NCBI GenBank assembly: GCA_027257055.1 | Contig: JAPVLO010000275.1 | Span: 2,914,001-2,978,000 of the forward strand | From: Cephalopachus bancanus | Taxonomy: Eukaryota; Chordata; Mammalia; Primates; Tarsiidae | Length of the DNA stretch: 64,000 nt | Direction of reading: 5' to 3' | Shown here: positions 12,264-24,642 of the stretch, piece by piece | Numbering within the stretch: position 1 is the stretch's first letter | Layout of the letters: each line of letters begins with the position of its first letter | The notes under the pieces: model-generated | What the model was told of the DNA's origin: nothing | Databases searched by the model: none | What the model saw: the letters and a program-made list of their open reading frames with translations, nothing else | Translations under genes and position numbers: made by a program

Positions 12264-13384
12264 GCTTTTGATTTTGTTATATGCTTATGTAAGGCACATA
12301 CCTATACTATACAACAGTGCATTCTCTAGCACATCTGGATGAATAACCTTAAAATGTACTTCAGACGCTAAAAACAGTAGAACAGAGACTTAAGAAATCA
12401 AGAAAATCAATCAGGAAGCTCAACACTTTACTAAAAGGAGTCCCCAAACAATAGAACAAAGCAAATGGAGAAGTACAAATTACGTATTGCAATGGACTAT
12501 TTTTTCTAATGCTAAAGAAAGAAAATAGTCTTTAGGACAGGGACCACCAAACTAGAAATAAAAAGAAAAAGACAAACATTGACTTTCATCTTCACATCAT
12601 CTCTTAACAGCAATAACAAAAAAAGTCTAGAAGTCATCCAAGAAAGAACAAGAAGGAAACCTACAAGAAATGATAAAAAGCTTGACATGATAAAAATCAC
12701 ATAGAAAATTTTAATTGTCAAAAGTCAGCTATATTGGAGTTTAACTATAAGTTCAATGAAAGCACAATCAAATTGAAAAGTTATTGTAATATTCATATGG
12801 AATTGAACATGTACACATATTCATTACATTAAGTTATTTTAGAAGCAATTTTTAAATGGGACATTTTTCTGCCAAATAAAACAAATGTCAAATGTAACAC
12901 CAAATTTATTAATTTCCTATAGATAAGTGTATATAAAAACACGTATTACTCAAAATGTATCAATTTGGAAATACGTTTTTCATTCCTTCATTTCATATAA
13001 TAGAGGTAGGGGGCAGGTACTCAAGGGTATTGTAAAAAAGATGAAAGAGATTGAGTTTCATTACTCATGTATCTTTATGAAGTAGAAGATATTATAGCTA
13101 ATATATATAGTTGTGCTGGTCATGCACTGCACAACTGCAGAGGACGCCTATGTGATGAGCACCTCCTGATTTTTGCAGTACACAACTTTCCCTGTAATCT
13201 GTGATGGCCCTGAAGGAGGTCATCATCTGAAAGACCAAAAGAATGTTTCAGAATCTTTGACAATAGATTTCAGACCCTATGACTAGTGGTCTATAATCCC
13301 TATGATGTCTTCAACTCCTGTACAAACTCCTGGGGGAAATGAGGCTAATGTGCAGAAAGGGGCAGAATTAAGAGAAAGGGCAGA
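12264..13384. other. Weakly L1M-like and unclassified DNA with second direct-repeat copy
   Basis: Between the two direct repeats, 12395-12660 resembles the spacer upstream of ORF1 in old L1M elements (for example aatcaggaagctcaacac...ggagtcccc), but the match is weak. The second repeat copy is at 12707-12784. From 12785 to 13384 I recognise nothing apart from a weak lead into the old L1 below. Confidence 0.35.
12707..12784 (+). repeat. 77-bp direct repeat, copy 2
   Basis: Second copy of 12187-12263, 520 bp downstream in the same orientation, differing by one substitution and one inserted T. Confidence 0.9.
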
Positions 13385-14389
13385 GTGATGTCAGTAAAAA
13401 TGGTGAAATAGGAGCTTTCAGTGGCCATCCCCTCACAGAAGCATCAAACTTGACAACTACCCATGAGTACTTTTGTGGAGTCCAAGAGTCTAGTAGACAA
13501 GTTTCAGCACATAATTGCAGCAAAAAAATCTGGAAATAGATGCATTGAAGATGGTAAGAATGATAGTCTCATTTCACCTGTGTTACCTTTTCCCCAAGGT
13601 GGGTAAGGAAAAGACCTACTCAGTCTATCATTTCTCCTGGGGGGGGGGGTAAGTGACAGCATAATAAATAAGTGCCTGGCTCCCAGTTTGTAGAATCCTG
13701 ACTAAGAAGACTGATACTTTCTCACTCCACCCAAACTACAGAGATTATTGGAATGATTTAGTTGTTGGAAGAGAATGGCAGTAGGGAAGAGAGATGGAAA
13801 CCCTATTAACTGCTCAGTGACTCCATCAAATGTACATCTGTAAAGCACTTGAAAAATGTCACCTCTAGACCACACAATCTGCTTCATGAACATTTAAAAT
13901 GCTCTGCACAACTTAACACCCCAGGCTGACTCCTCAAATGCGCCCTTGTGGTCACCATATGCAAACATCGAATGAAGACATCTGTTTCAATTATGCAGAA
14001 TTAAAAGAAGGTATGTACACAAACTTGAGCATTTCAAGGCACCACTCTACAGAAAGCACACAGGAAGTTCTCAACTCCTGGCCTGGCTTCACAAGATTGA
14101 AAGAAAGCACATAATCTTAAGCATTTATCCCCCAAAGGGACAAAAAGTGTGGAGGGGTAAATTCATAGAAAAAGTCTGAGAAACCTTGAAATCACTAGCC
14201 AATCTGGTTGGTGAAGGTGTTTTTAGCAAGTAAAAACTGAAGGAGGTGACTGTTACTTCAAGGAATAGGAAAAATCAAGGAAACATGACACCACAAAAGG
14301 AACACAATTTTCTAACAACCAACTCCAAAGAAATTAAGATCAACATTTAAAATAACTTAGTAATTTAAAATAACTGTTTTAACACAGTT

Positions 14390-15405
14390 CAGTGAGCTTC
14401 AAGGGAAAACAGATCAACAACTAAAAGAAACAGGGAACACAACATATGAACAACAACAAAAAAAGGACTTAACAAAGAGAAACTATAAAAAGAAACAACA
14501 GAAATTCTAGAACAAAAGAATTCAATGAATGAAATAAAAATGCAATAAAGGGCATCAAAAACAGACTGACAACACAGAAGAAAGAATCTGAAAATTGTAA
14601 GGAAAGTCATTTGAAAATATCATCAGAGGTGAAGAATGGAAAAAAATGAATGTAAAGGAAGGAAGCAAGTCAATGAGATTTATGGGACATCATCAAGAGA
14701 GCTATCATTTGCATTGTGTATGTTCTAGAAGAAGAAAATAAAGAGAAAGTGGAGAAAGCTTATTTAAATAAATTATGGCTAAAAACTTTCCAAATCTGGA
14801 AAAATTTTGCATATCCATGTACATGAAGCTTAACTATTTTCAACAAGATTCAGTAAAAAAAAAAAGGCTCACAAGACATATCACAAATTGAGCATCCCTA
14901 ATCCTAAATTCAGCAAAATCTCAAACTTCTTGAGCACCAACATGATGCTCATTGGAGCATTTTATATTTCAGATTTTCTAATTAAGGATACTCAGTATAA
15001 TGCAAATATTTCAAAATCAAAAAATCAGAAATATTTATGAACCCATGCATTTTGGATAACAATACTAAATCTGTATAATGAACTGTCAAAAACCAAAGGC
15101 AAAGAGAGGATTTTGAAAGCAATAATGAAAAAGAGGTTCATCACATACAAGGGAACTATTATAAGACTATGACTGAATTTCTCAGCGGAAACTTTGCAGG
15201 CCAGGAGAGAATAGTATGATATAAATCAAACTGAAGAAAGAAAAACAAAAACCTGCCACCCAGGATTTCTTTACCTGACAATGCTCTCCTTCAAAAATGA
15301 AGAGGAGTTAAAGACCTCCAGGTAAACAAAAGCTGAGAGTGTTCATCATTATTAGATCTTCTTTACAAGAAATGTTAGAGACAGTTCTTCAGTATAAAGT
15401 AAAAT
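14390..15405 (+). pseudogene. Old L1M ORF1 remnant
   Basis: ORF1p is the L1 RNA-binding chaperone. The C-terminal half is recognisable at nucleotide level: 'aaaccaaaggcaaagagaggattttgaaagcaa', a tacaagggaac block and 'ccttcaaaaatgaagaggagttaaagac', ending in 'ttacaagaaatgttagagac'. Stops and frameshifts are frequent, and the MER2-like element interrupts it at 14889-15078. The N-terminal limit is approximate. Confidence 0.65.
14889..15078 (+). mobile_element. MER2-like nonautonomous DNA transposon (Tigger group)
   Basis: The block begins ttgagcatccctaatcc and ends in tttggataacaatactaaatctgta, matching inverted ends of MER2 (TTGAGCATCCCTAATCC and its degraded complement). Between them are the typical cttcttgagcaccaacatgatgctcattggagc and tttcagattttc tracts. 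It is an internally deleted copy of about 190 bp with no transposase. Old L1 sequence continues on both sides ('...gaactgtcaaaaacc'). Confidence 0.75.
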
Positions 15406-16399
15406 AAGGCTTTTGGATTCAAAGATGACCACCATGGAGCAGCAGACCAGTACTGCTCTTGCCAAATAAGGTAGAGAGTAGGGACCAAACTGTACATAAA
15501 TACAGATACCTCAACCACTTTTGGATAGGTGAAGCACCCTGCACCCAACAAAGGTGTCTTTGAACACACAGAGACCAGAAAACAACAGATGTGGGAATGC
15601 AGGTGCCCCATCCCCTGTGTGTGCCAGATTTGCAAAGAAACTGAAACCCTTCCTGGTGAACCAGAGTGGATGAGTGTACCTAAGAGGCTTTGCATTCATT
15701 CATTCCCTACCATACACGCGTGAGTCATCAGTCCCATGCAGAAAGAGTCCTGGTCAGGGCAGCAGTCAAACAGACCAAAGCAGAATGGGGGGAAAAAAAC
15801 CCCTTGATGGGTCAGCAGCCATGAGTGTGGCTCCAGCTGGCTCCTGGACAGGGAAAGCCCACCTGCAGAGGGAACCTCACTGGTGCCTGGCCCATCTTTC
15901 CAGCCAGATCAGGAAGAATCACCTCCAAGTACTACTGAAGTCAATACTCTGCTCTTGAAAGGGCTCTCCTCCCCCATGACTGGGAAATTGCTCTTTTAAA
16001 AGAGCATAGTGCTGACTTCAGTAGAGAGGGAGTGACACAAAAGACACCTAAAGGGTTTCTCAGTGGGAAGCCTTCTGGGTTACAAACCACAGACAACAGA
16101 TGGGGGAGGCATTTCTCCACCTACTGTCTGCAGAGTGCTAGCAGCAAGGGCTGCTACAGTTGAGAAACCTGTCACAGGATGGGGTAAGGAACAGAAGTGA
16201 AATGCCCCTCCTTTTTCAATGTGTGACCTATAGTGAACAGAAAGTACCATAGAATAGAGGGAGAATGACTAGCTTTAGAACAAAAGGAATTACACAAATA
16301 AAGAAAAATCAATGAAAAAAATACAGGCAACTATCAAAATACTAAGGAGAAGGCACTCAAAAAAGCAGCTACCAGAACGCAAACAATGGAAACTCTCCA

Positions 16400-17270
16400 A
16401 ACAACCTACCCCAGATGACAGTCACAAAAATCAGAGATTGGATGGCTAAAATCAACAGAGAGAACCAAGAGAAGGTAGAAGCAAAACTCACTGAAGTCAT
16501 ACAGGAGGTACATGTAGAGTTGACCAATTAAAGAAAAGCCTATTCTGAAATAATGGAATTGAAGAACTGTATCCTGGAAATAAAAAAACAAAGAAATAAG
16601 AATAGGGAGCAGGATCAACCAAGCAGAGGAAAACATCTCAGGGCTTAAGGAACAAAATATGGAATTAATATATTCTGTCAAATATGTAAGGAGAAAGCTC
16701 AAAAAGAAGAAGCAAAGCATCTGCATCTTAGAGATGTGAGACTATGTCAAGAAGTCAAATCTATGCCCAATAGGTATGTCTGAAGCAAAAGGGAAACTGA
16801 GAACACCATGGAACAAACGTTTCATGATCTCATTTAAAAAAACTTCCCACATCTCACTACAGAGGTGACCATTCAAACATAAAAGATTCAGAGAACTCTT
16901 GCAAGGTAGCACATGAAAAGACCATCCTAAGGACACATAGTAATCTACTTCCACAAAATACACATGAAAGAAAAATCCTAAAGGCAACAAGAGACAAAGG
17001 TCAAACTACAAGCAGGGTAAGACACATCAGAATTGCTCCAGACTTATCTGGAGAAACACTACAAGCCAGAGAGACCTGAGCCCAATATTTAACATTCTTA
17101 AAGATAAGCAATTCTAGCCAAGAATTTCCTACCCCACCAAGAAGCCTTTTGGTAGATGCTTAAGAAGGTGTTGAACACAAAATTTAAAAAACTAGAATTG
17201 TCATACCCATCACAAAAGTACAGACAAGCACAGAGTTAACAGAACATACACAGCACTCACAAAAACTGAA
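16400..17270 (+). pseudogene. L1 ORF1 remnant
   Basis: Recognisable ORF1 order: an N-terminal coiled-coil-coding region (agagagaaccaagagaaggtagaagc...), then gcttaaggaacaaaatatgg, the RRM-region block 'cattcaaacataaaagattcagagaac', and the C-terminal 'caattctagccaagaatttcctaccc'. Several in-frame stops (for example after gttgaccaat at 16527) and frameshifts prevent expression. The start is approximate because the N terminus is degraded. Confidence 0.75.
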
Positions 17271-17332
17271 AATACATTTTATGTAAATATAGAAATAAAG
17301 AAGAAACAAAATACCTCCCTAAGAGCTCTATA

Positions 17333-20300
17333 TCAAGGATAAACTCTCACATTTCAATAATTTGGATACAAATAGACTACATGCATCACTGAAGAGACAC
17401 AGTATGGCAAACTGAATAAAGAAGCATGATCCAACAGTTTGCTGCTCCAGGAAACTCATCTCACTGCAAAGGACACCCACAGGCTCAAAGTTGGGGCTGA
17501 AAAGCAGTCTTTCAGGCAAATGGAAAAGAGAAGAGAGGAGGAGTAACTATTTTGATATCAGATAAGGATGACTTCAAGCTATCAAAAGTTAAAAAGGACA
17601 TGGAAGGACACTATATAATGATAAAAGGCTCAATCCACCAGCAAAAAAAAAAAAAAAAATCTATCTTAAACATATATACACCCAACACAGGAACAGCAGG
17701 TTTTATAAAACAACTACTAAGCAAACTAAGAGAGGACATTGACTGCCACACAATCATAGCTGGGGAACTAAATACCCCACTAATGACTCTAGATAAATTA
17801 CTGAGGAAAAAAAAAAAAACCAACAAGGCAATCTGGAACCTTAACTCAATGCTCAGTCAAATGGATTTAATAGACATCTACAGAACGCTCCACCAGCATC
17901 TACAGAGTATGCATTCTACTCATCAGCAAATGGAACATACTCCCAGATTGGTCACATTCTCAGACATAAAACAAGCATTAAAAATTTCAAAAGATTGAAA
18001 TAATGTAATACATATTCTCAGATCACAGTGGAATAAAAATAAACATCACCACCAACAAGATGCCCCCAAAACACATAAAGACATGAACACTAAACAACAT
18101 GCTGCTGAATGACTTCTGGGTCAACATGGAAATCAAGACAGAAATAAAAAGATTCCTGGAAATGAATAAAAACAAAGACCCATCTTACCAGAATCTCTGG
18201 GATGCCATGAAAGCAGTGTTAAGTTAAAAATTCACTGCATTGGATGCACACATCAAGAAAACAAACAAACAAACAAAAAACCACAAGTAAACAGGCTAAT
18301 GTCACACCTAAGGGAGCTGGAAAGGCAACATCATCTAAATCCTAACTTCAGTAGAAGAATCTAGCTCACCAAGATAAAATCACCGATGCAGGATATAGAG
18401 GACAAAAATATCAACAAGAAAAAAAAGCTGGTACTTTGAAAGGATAAATAAGATTCACAGACCCCTGTCCAGATAGACTAAAAAGAAGAGAGAGAAAATC
18501 TTATTGAATACAATTAGAAATGCAAAAGGCAAAGTCACAAATGACCTTGAAGAAATTCAATTATCAGAGATTACTGTGAACATCTGTTGTAAAAAAACAA
18601 GAAAAACCTTAAGGAAATGGAGGATTTTCTGACATCATGCAACCTCCCAAGGCTGAAATAAGAAGAAATCGTAACTTTAAAGACTTACAGCAATTCAGGA
18701 AATCAACCCAGTCTTAAGAAATCTCCTCGACAGCACAAAAAGCCCTAGGCCAGGTGGCTTCCCAGCTAAATTCTATAAGATGTACAAGAAGGAGCTGATG
18801 CAATCTTACTGAAAATATTCCATGCAATCCAGAACAATGGAATTTTTCCCAACTTATTTTATTCAACCTACATCATACTGATACCCAAACCTGGCAAAAA
18901 TGCAACAAGGAAAGAGAATTACAGGCCAATCTTTTTGATGAACATAGATGCAAAAATTTTCAACAAGATTCTAGCAAATCGAATTCAACAACACATATCA
19001 AGAATCATCCATCATGACCAGGTGGACCTTATTCCTGGGATGCAGCATTGGTTCAACATTCACGAAATCATAATCCTAATTCAGCATATTAACAGATGTA
19101 AAACCAAGAACCACATGATTATATCATGAGACACAGAAAAGGATTTTGACAAAATCAAGCATCCCTTCATGATAAATACCCTTGAGCATATGGGCATAGA
19201 AAGAACATTCCTCACAACAGTAAGAGCCATCTATGATAAGCCCACAGTCAACATTTTGCTCAATGGGCAAAAGTTAGAAGCATTCCCCACATTTTTTTTC
19301 TTTAATCCAGTCCTCTTTTGATATATACGATGGAATACTACGCAGCCATAAAAAAAGAACAAAATCATGAATTTTGCGGCAACCTGAATGGAACTAGAGT
19401 CTATAATACTGAGTGACCTCTCACAGAAACAAAGATCCGAGTATCACATGTTCTCACTCATATAGTGGACCTTGAACATCCAATGTAATACTATAAGAAA
19501 ATGACTGACAGTAGTGGGAAACTATGGGTGGGGAGGGAGATGGGATTAACGGTAGCAAATATCTGTCTGGGGATGGGGAAACACCTCTTATCAACAGGGT
19601 GCCTGAATGAAACGTATTTGTATACCTAACCCTTAACTGTACTCCACAACATCATAATAAAAAATATTGATTAAAAAAAAAAAGAAGCATTCCCCCAAAA
19701 AACAGAAGAAGACATGATGCCAACTCTCGCCCATTCTGCTCTACATAGTTCTGGAAGCCATAGCCAGGCAAGAGAAGGAAATCAAGGGTATCTAAATAGG
19801 AAAAGAGGAAGTTAAGGTATCCTTCTTTGCAGACAATATAATTCTATACTTTGAAAATCCTAGGGAGTCTGTTAAAAGCCTCCTTGCACTGATAAATGAC
19901 ATTGGTAAAGTCTCAGGTTACAAAATCAGTGTGCAAAAAACAGTTGTATTTCTATACACCAGCAACAAGCAGGCAGAAAACCAAATGAAAAGTACAGTCC
20001 CATTCACAATAGCCACAAAAATAATGTAATACCTTGGCATACACCTAACCAGAAAGTGAAGGACCTTTACAACAAGAACAACAAAGCACTACTCAAAGAA
20101 ATCAAGAATGGAACAAAGGGAAAACATTCAATGCTCATGGATTAGGAGAATCAATATTATCAGGATGTCTATCTTACCCAAGCAATCTTACCCTGCAAGA
20201 ATCAATGCAATACCAACATCATTTTTTTTTTCCACACCTGGAAATGACAATACAGAAATTCATATAGAAACAGAAAAGCACACAGATAGCCAAAATAATC

Positions 20301-21470
20301 CTCAGCAAAAGGAACACAGCAGGCGATATATCACTTTAAACTTTGTTACAAGGCTATAGTAACCAAAACAGCCTAGTATTAGTATCAGAATAGGCACATC
20401 TATGTGACTATGTGACTAATGGACCATGGCAGAGATTCTGTAAGCAAAAACTCAGTATCCCAACCAACTCATCTTCAACTAAGCCACCAGTAACAATCAC
20501 TAGGGAAAGGAGGCCATATTTAGCAAATGGTGCTGGGAAAACTGGCTGACCACATGCAAAGAAATGAACTGAGCTTCTACCTATTGCCCTATGCAGAAAT
20601 AAACTCTAAATGTATCAAAGACCTAAATGTGAAACCTCAACAATAACAATCCTAAAAGAAAATGTAGGAAAGACCTTATGCACATGAGTATGCAATGAAT
20701 TTTGACAAAGTCCCCAAAAGCAAATGCCATAAAAACTAAGATAGATAAGTGGGACCTCATCAAACTGAAAAGCTTTTGTACAGCAAAGGAAGCCATTAAG
20801 AGAGCAAAGAGACAGCCCACAGAATGAGAAAAAATATTTGCAAATTATACATCTTACAGAGGCCTAACATCCAGGATCTACAAGGAACTCAAATGAGGTG
20901 AAACAAAAGAAACAAACAACCCCATTAAAAAATAAACAAAGGACATGAACAGAAACTTTTCCAAAAACAGCATACAAGCAGCCAACAGACACATGAACAA
21001 ATGCTCAGCCTCATTAATCAACAGAGAAATGCAAATCAAAACTACAATGAGATACCACCTAACTCTGGTAAGGATGGCTATCATTAATAAGTTAAGAAAC
21101 AGCAGATGCAGGTGAGTGTGTGAAGAAAAGAGAGTGCTTCTACACTGTTGATGGGAGTGAAAGCTAGCTTGATCTTTATGGAACACAGTGCAGCAATTCC
21201 TAAAAGAACTAAAAATTGATCTTCCATATGATCCAGCAATCCTTCTCCTGGGAATATACCTGGAGAAACACAAATCATTCTACAAAAAAAGACACCTGCA
21301 CACGCATGTTTATTGCTGCAATATTCACAACAGCAAAAACATGGAACCAATCCTGCTGCCCATCAAATGTGGACTGGATAAAGAAAATGTGGTACATACA
21401 CACGATGGAGTGTACACAACCATAAAGAAGAACAAAAGATCAATTTAAAAGAACAAAGATCTAAATACCA
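17333..21470 (+). pseudogene. L1 ORF2 (endonuclease and reverse transcriptase), dead
   Basis: Starts at the 'aggataaactctcacatttcaataat' block. The endonuclease Q-E-T-H box is still readable near 17450 ('caggaaactcatctc'), and 17552-17998 is a 148-codon remnant containing the AGELNTPL block. The RT region contains 'aggccaatctttttgatgaac' near 18925, 'ttttgacaaaatcaagcatccc' near 19143, and the catalytic box near 19825, which reads F-A-D-N (Asn codon 19835-19837) in place of the second Asp. The gene is split by the insertion at 19289-19682. A C-terminal block with 'gatgggagtgaaagctag' and 'cttccatatgatccagcaatcc' is at about 21150-21240. Confidence 0.85.
19289..19682 (+). mobile_element. Short L1 3'-end insertion with 5' inversion (twin priming)
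   Basis: Flanked by a perfect 13-bp duplication, agaagcattcccc, at 19276-19288 and 19683-19695. The 3' part (about 19320-19682) is the L1 3' end in plus orientation with an A tail. The first ~30 bp (ctttaatccagtcctcttttgat) is the reverse complement of the L1 segment that normally lies just upstream (compare 37391-37420). A short 5' inversion next to the sense part is the hallmark of twin priming. The host site is ORF2 of the L1 at 15412. Confidence 0.93.
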
Positions 21471-23802
21471 CGTATTCCCATTCATAAGTTGGCCTTGAAC
21501 ATTAGTTACATTAATGTGAGAGGCATCCACAGTTACTGGACACTGCTAGAGGAAGGAGGGAGGTAGGTAGGAGGGCAAGGGGTATGTGACAACATAAACG
21601 GTACTGGTTCACTCCCAGGTGGAATGAGGGCCAGTTTGAAGCCCAAACTTCACCTGATTGCAGCCTATTTATGAGTTAATCTTCACTTGTATTTAACATT
21701 CCTATAATTAAATAAAATTTAAAATGAAATAAGATTAATAACATGGAAACACATGAAAGTGTAAATCTCACTGATAAACGTATTCATATAGTCAAACTCA
21801 AAATACTCTAACACTGGTGTGTAAGTCACTTACAACTCTAGTATAAATGTTAAGAACAAAAATATTAGCACAAACTATAAAAACAGCAATCTGCTAATTA
21901 ATATACAGTATAAAATATTTACATTTTGACATTAAAAACAAAAAAGGAGTAGAAGTGTAGAGTCTTTTTATTTGACCAAAGTTAATGTGACATCAGCTTA
22001 AAGAAGACTGTTAAAAGTACAAGATGTTTTCTGTGATCCTCATGGAAACCATAAAAAAAACCTAGAAGATACACAAAAGAAAAAAAAGAAAGGAATCAAT
22101 TCCCACCACTACAGATAATCATCAAATCACAAAGGAAGACAGAAAGACAGGATGAAAGGAGAAAATGATCTACAAAATAGCTAGAAAACAGTACATAAAA
22201 AAGCAATATTAAGTCCTTACCTATTGATAATTACCATAAATGTAAATTGATTAAATACCCCCCAAACAGAGTGACTGAATGAATTAAACACATACACACA
22301 TACAATCACACAATATTCTGCCTATAAAAGACTCACTTTAGCTTTCTTAGAGTGAAGAAAGGAGGGAAAAGATATTCTATGCAAATGGAAACCAAAAGAG
22401 AGTAGGGATAGATATACAAAACAGACTGTAAGTCAAAAACTGTCATAACAGACAAAGAATGTCATTATATATCATTACATACATACATATATATATCCAA
22501 CATTGATGCACCTAAATATGTAAAGCAAATATTAATAGAGCTAAAGGGAGAGATAGACTGCACAAAATAATAGTAGGGAATTTCAATACCTCATTTTCAA
22601 CAATGGGCAGATTATCCAGATAAAAATATAAAAAAGGAAACATTTGACTTGAACTACTCTTTAGACAACAAAGGACCGTACAGACATATAGAGTGCGTTT
22701 CATCCAACAGCAGAAGAATACACATATTTCTCTTGTGAACATGAAATTATTTCCAGGATACTTCATACATTAGGCCACAAAACAAGTCATAACAAATTTT
22801 ACTGAATTCATATCAAGAACCTTTTCTGATTGCAATGGTACAAAACTAGAAATCAGTAAAATAAGAAAAATCAGAAATTTAGAAATATATACAAAATAAA
22901 CAACATTCTCCTGAACAACCAAATGACAAAGAAGAAGTCAAAATCAAAGTTGTAAAAGATCTTGATACAAATAAAAATGAAAGCACAGTATACAAAAACT
23001 TATGGAATAGAGGAGAAGCAATTCCAAGATGAAAGTTCTGACAATTGCCTACAGGAAGAAAAGAGAATGATCTCAAATAATCAATCTACCCCTATACCTC
23101 AAACAATAGACAAAGAACAAACCAAGTCCAAAGTTAGAAAAAGGAAGTAAATATTAAAGACTAAAGAGAAAATAAATGAAATAGAGACTAGGAAAACAAT
23201 AGAAAATGTTAATAAACTTATTTTTAAAGACAAAATTGACAAATCTTTTGACAGAGTAAGAAACAAAGTGAGAGGACTCAAATAAATGAAGTCATAAATG
23301 AAAGAAAAGATTTTACAACTTATACTACAGAAATTAAAAAATTATAAGCAACTACAATAAACAGTTATATGCCAAAATAATGGATAACCTAGAAAAAAAA
23401 TGGATAAATTCCCAGAAACTACAACCTATCAAGTCTTAATCATGAAGAAATAGAAAATCTGAACAGACCAATAATGGTTAATGATATTGATCTGTCTGAT
23501 AAAAATCTCCTATCAGAAAGAAGTCTAGGACCAGATGGCTTCACTGCTGAATTCACCAAACATTTAAAGAAGGATTAATGACAATCCATCTCAAATCTTA
23601 CAAAAATTGAAGAGGGGGGACCATTTTTACATTCATGTTACATGGCCAGCATTACCCTGATCCCAAAGCCACACAAGGACACTATCAAAGGATAATAAGT
23701 AAAATTACAGACCACTATCCTTGATGAGCATAAATGCAAATATCCTCAATAAAATACTAGCAAACTAAATTCAACACCACATTAAAATGACCATATACCA
23801 TG

Positions 23803-24242
23803 TGTCTTAGTCCACTAAGTGTTGCTATAACAGAATACCTGAGAATGGTTAGCTTATAAAGAACAGAGCTTCTGCAGGTTGTTCAAGAAGCATGGCACTG
23901 GCATCTGCTTGACTTCTGGTAAGAGCTTTTGTGTTGTATCAAACATAATTAACAAGGCTAAAGGAGAAGTGAGCATGTTTAAGGAAAGACCAAGCCCAAG
24001 GGGCATCCTGAAATTATAACAATCCACTCTCATGGGAAATAGTCCATTCTTCTGAGAACCAATGTAGTCTTGGAAGAGTAAGAACTCACTGCCACTAGAC
24101 AACACCAAACTATTCATGAAGATTCTGTCCCCATGACCCAAACACTTTCCATTCAGGCTCCATCTTCCAATACTGCCATGTTAGGGATCAAATTCCAACA
24201 TGAGATTTAGTGGGGACAAGTAAACAAGTATAAACCACAGCA
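23803..24242 (-). mobile_element. MaLR LTR (MST/MLT1A-type), antisense, solo
   Basis: The plus strand reads tgtcttagtccactaagtgttgctataacagaatacctgag... to ...aacatgagatttagtggggacaag...accacagca, the reverse complement of a MaLR LTR. The 440-bp element has TG...CA ends and a perfect 5-bp duplication, ccatg, at 23798-23802 and 24243-24247. L1M sequence is continuous once it is removed (atataccatgattaagtagg). Confidence 0.88.
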
Positions 24243-24642
24243 CCATGATTAAGTAGGATTTACTCCTGGGATGTAAAAGTAGGTCAATATACAAATATCA
24301 GTAATTATAATACACCAAATTAACAGAATGAAGATAAATATCATATGATCATCTCCATAGATGTGGAGAAAGCATTTGACAAAATTCAACATATTTTCAT
24401 GATTAAAAAAGCTCTGAACAAATTAGCTATAGAAGGACTGTACTTTAACTTAATAAGGGCCATATATGAAAACATGGTAAAAAGTTAAGTTTCCAGACTA
24501 GGATCAAGAACAAGAAAAAATTTCCACTCTTGCTGCTGCTTCTCATCATAGAGCAATTAGGCAAAATAAATTAATAAATGGCATCTAAATAGGAAAGGAA
24601 GAAATAAAATGGTTTCTGTTTGTAGATGACTTAATCTGATTT

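Larger units (their letters stand above)
15412..21717 (+). mobile_element. L1, near full length, older subfamily, inserted in the old L1M
   Basis: L1M sequence breaks at 'cagtataaagtaaaataag' (about 15411) and resumes at about 21725 ('aaataagattaataacatggaaacac'), so this 6.3-kb block is an insertion. The repeated aaataag fits a partly decayed target duplication. It has a GC-richer 5' UTR (about 15412-16300), ORF1, ORF2 and a 3' UTR ending near 21717 with aattaaataaaattt. The 3' UTR resembles the L1 at 59698-64000 rather than the younger copies. It carries a 394-bp L1 insertion at 19289-19682. Confidence 0.87.

Noticed and set aside
15529..15958. Plus-strand frames at 15529-15723 and 15674-15958 as exons
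   Set aside because: They lie in the 5' UTR of the L1 at 15412; open frames are expected in GC-rich L1 leader DNA.
19289..19682. Independent antisense L1 plus sense L1
   Set aside because: One 13-bp duplication encloses both orientations, so a single twin-primed event explains them.
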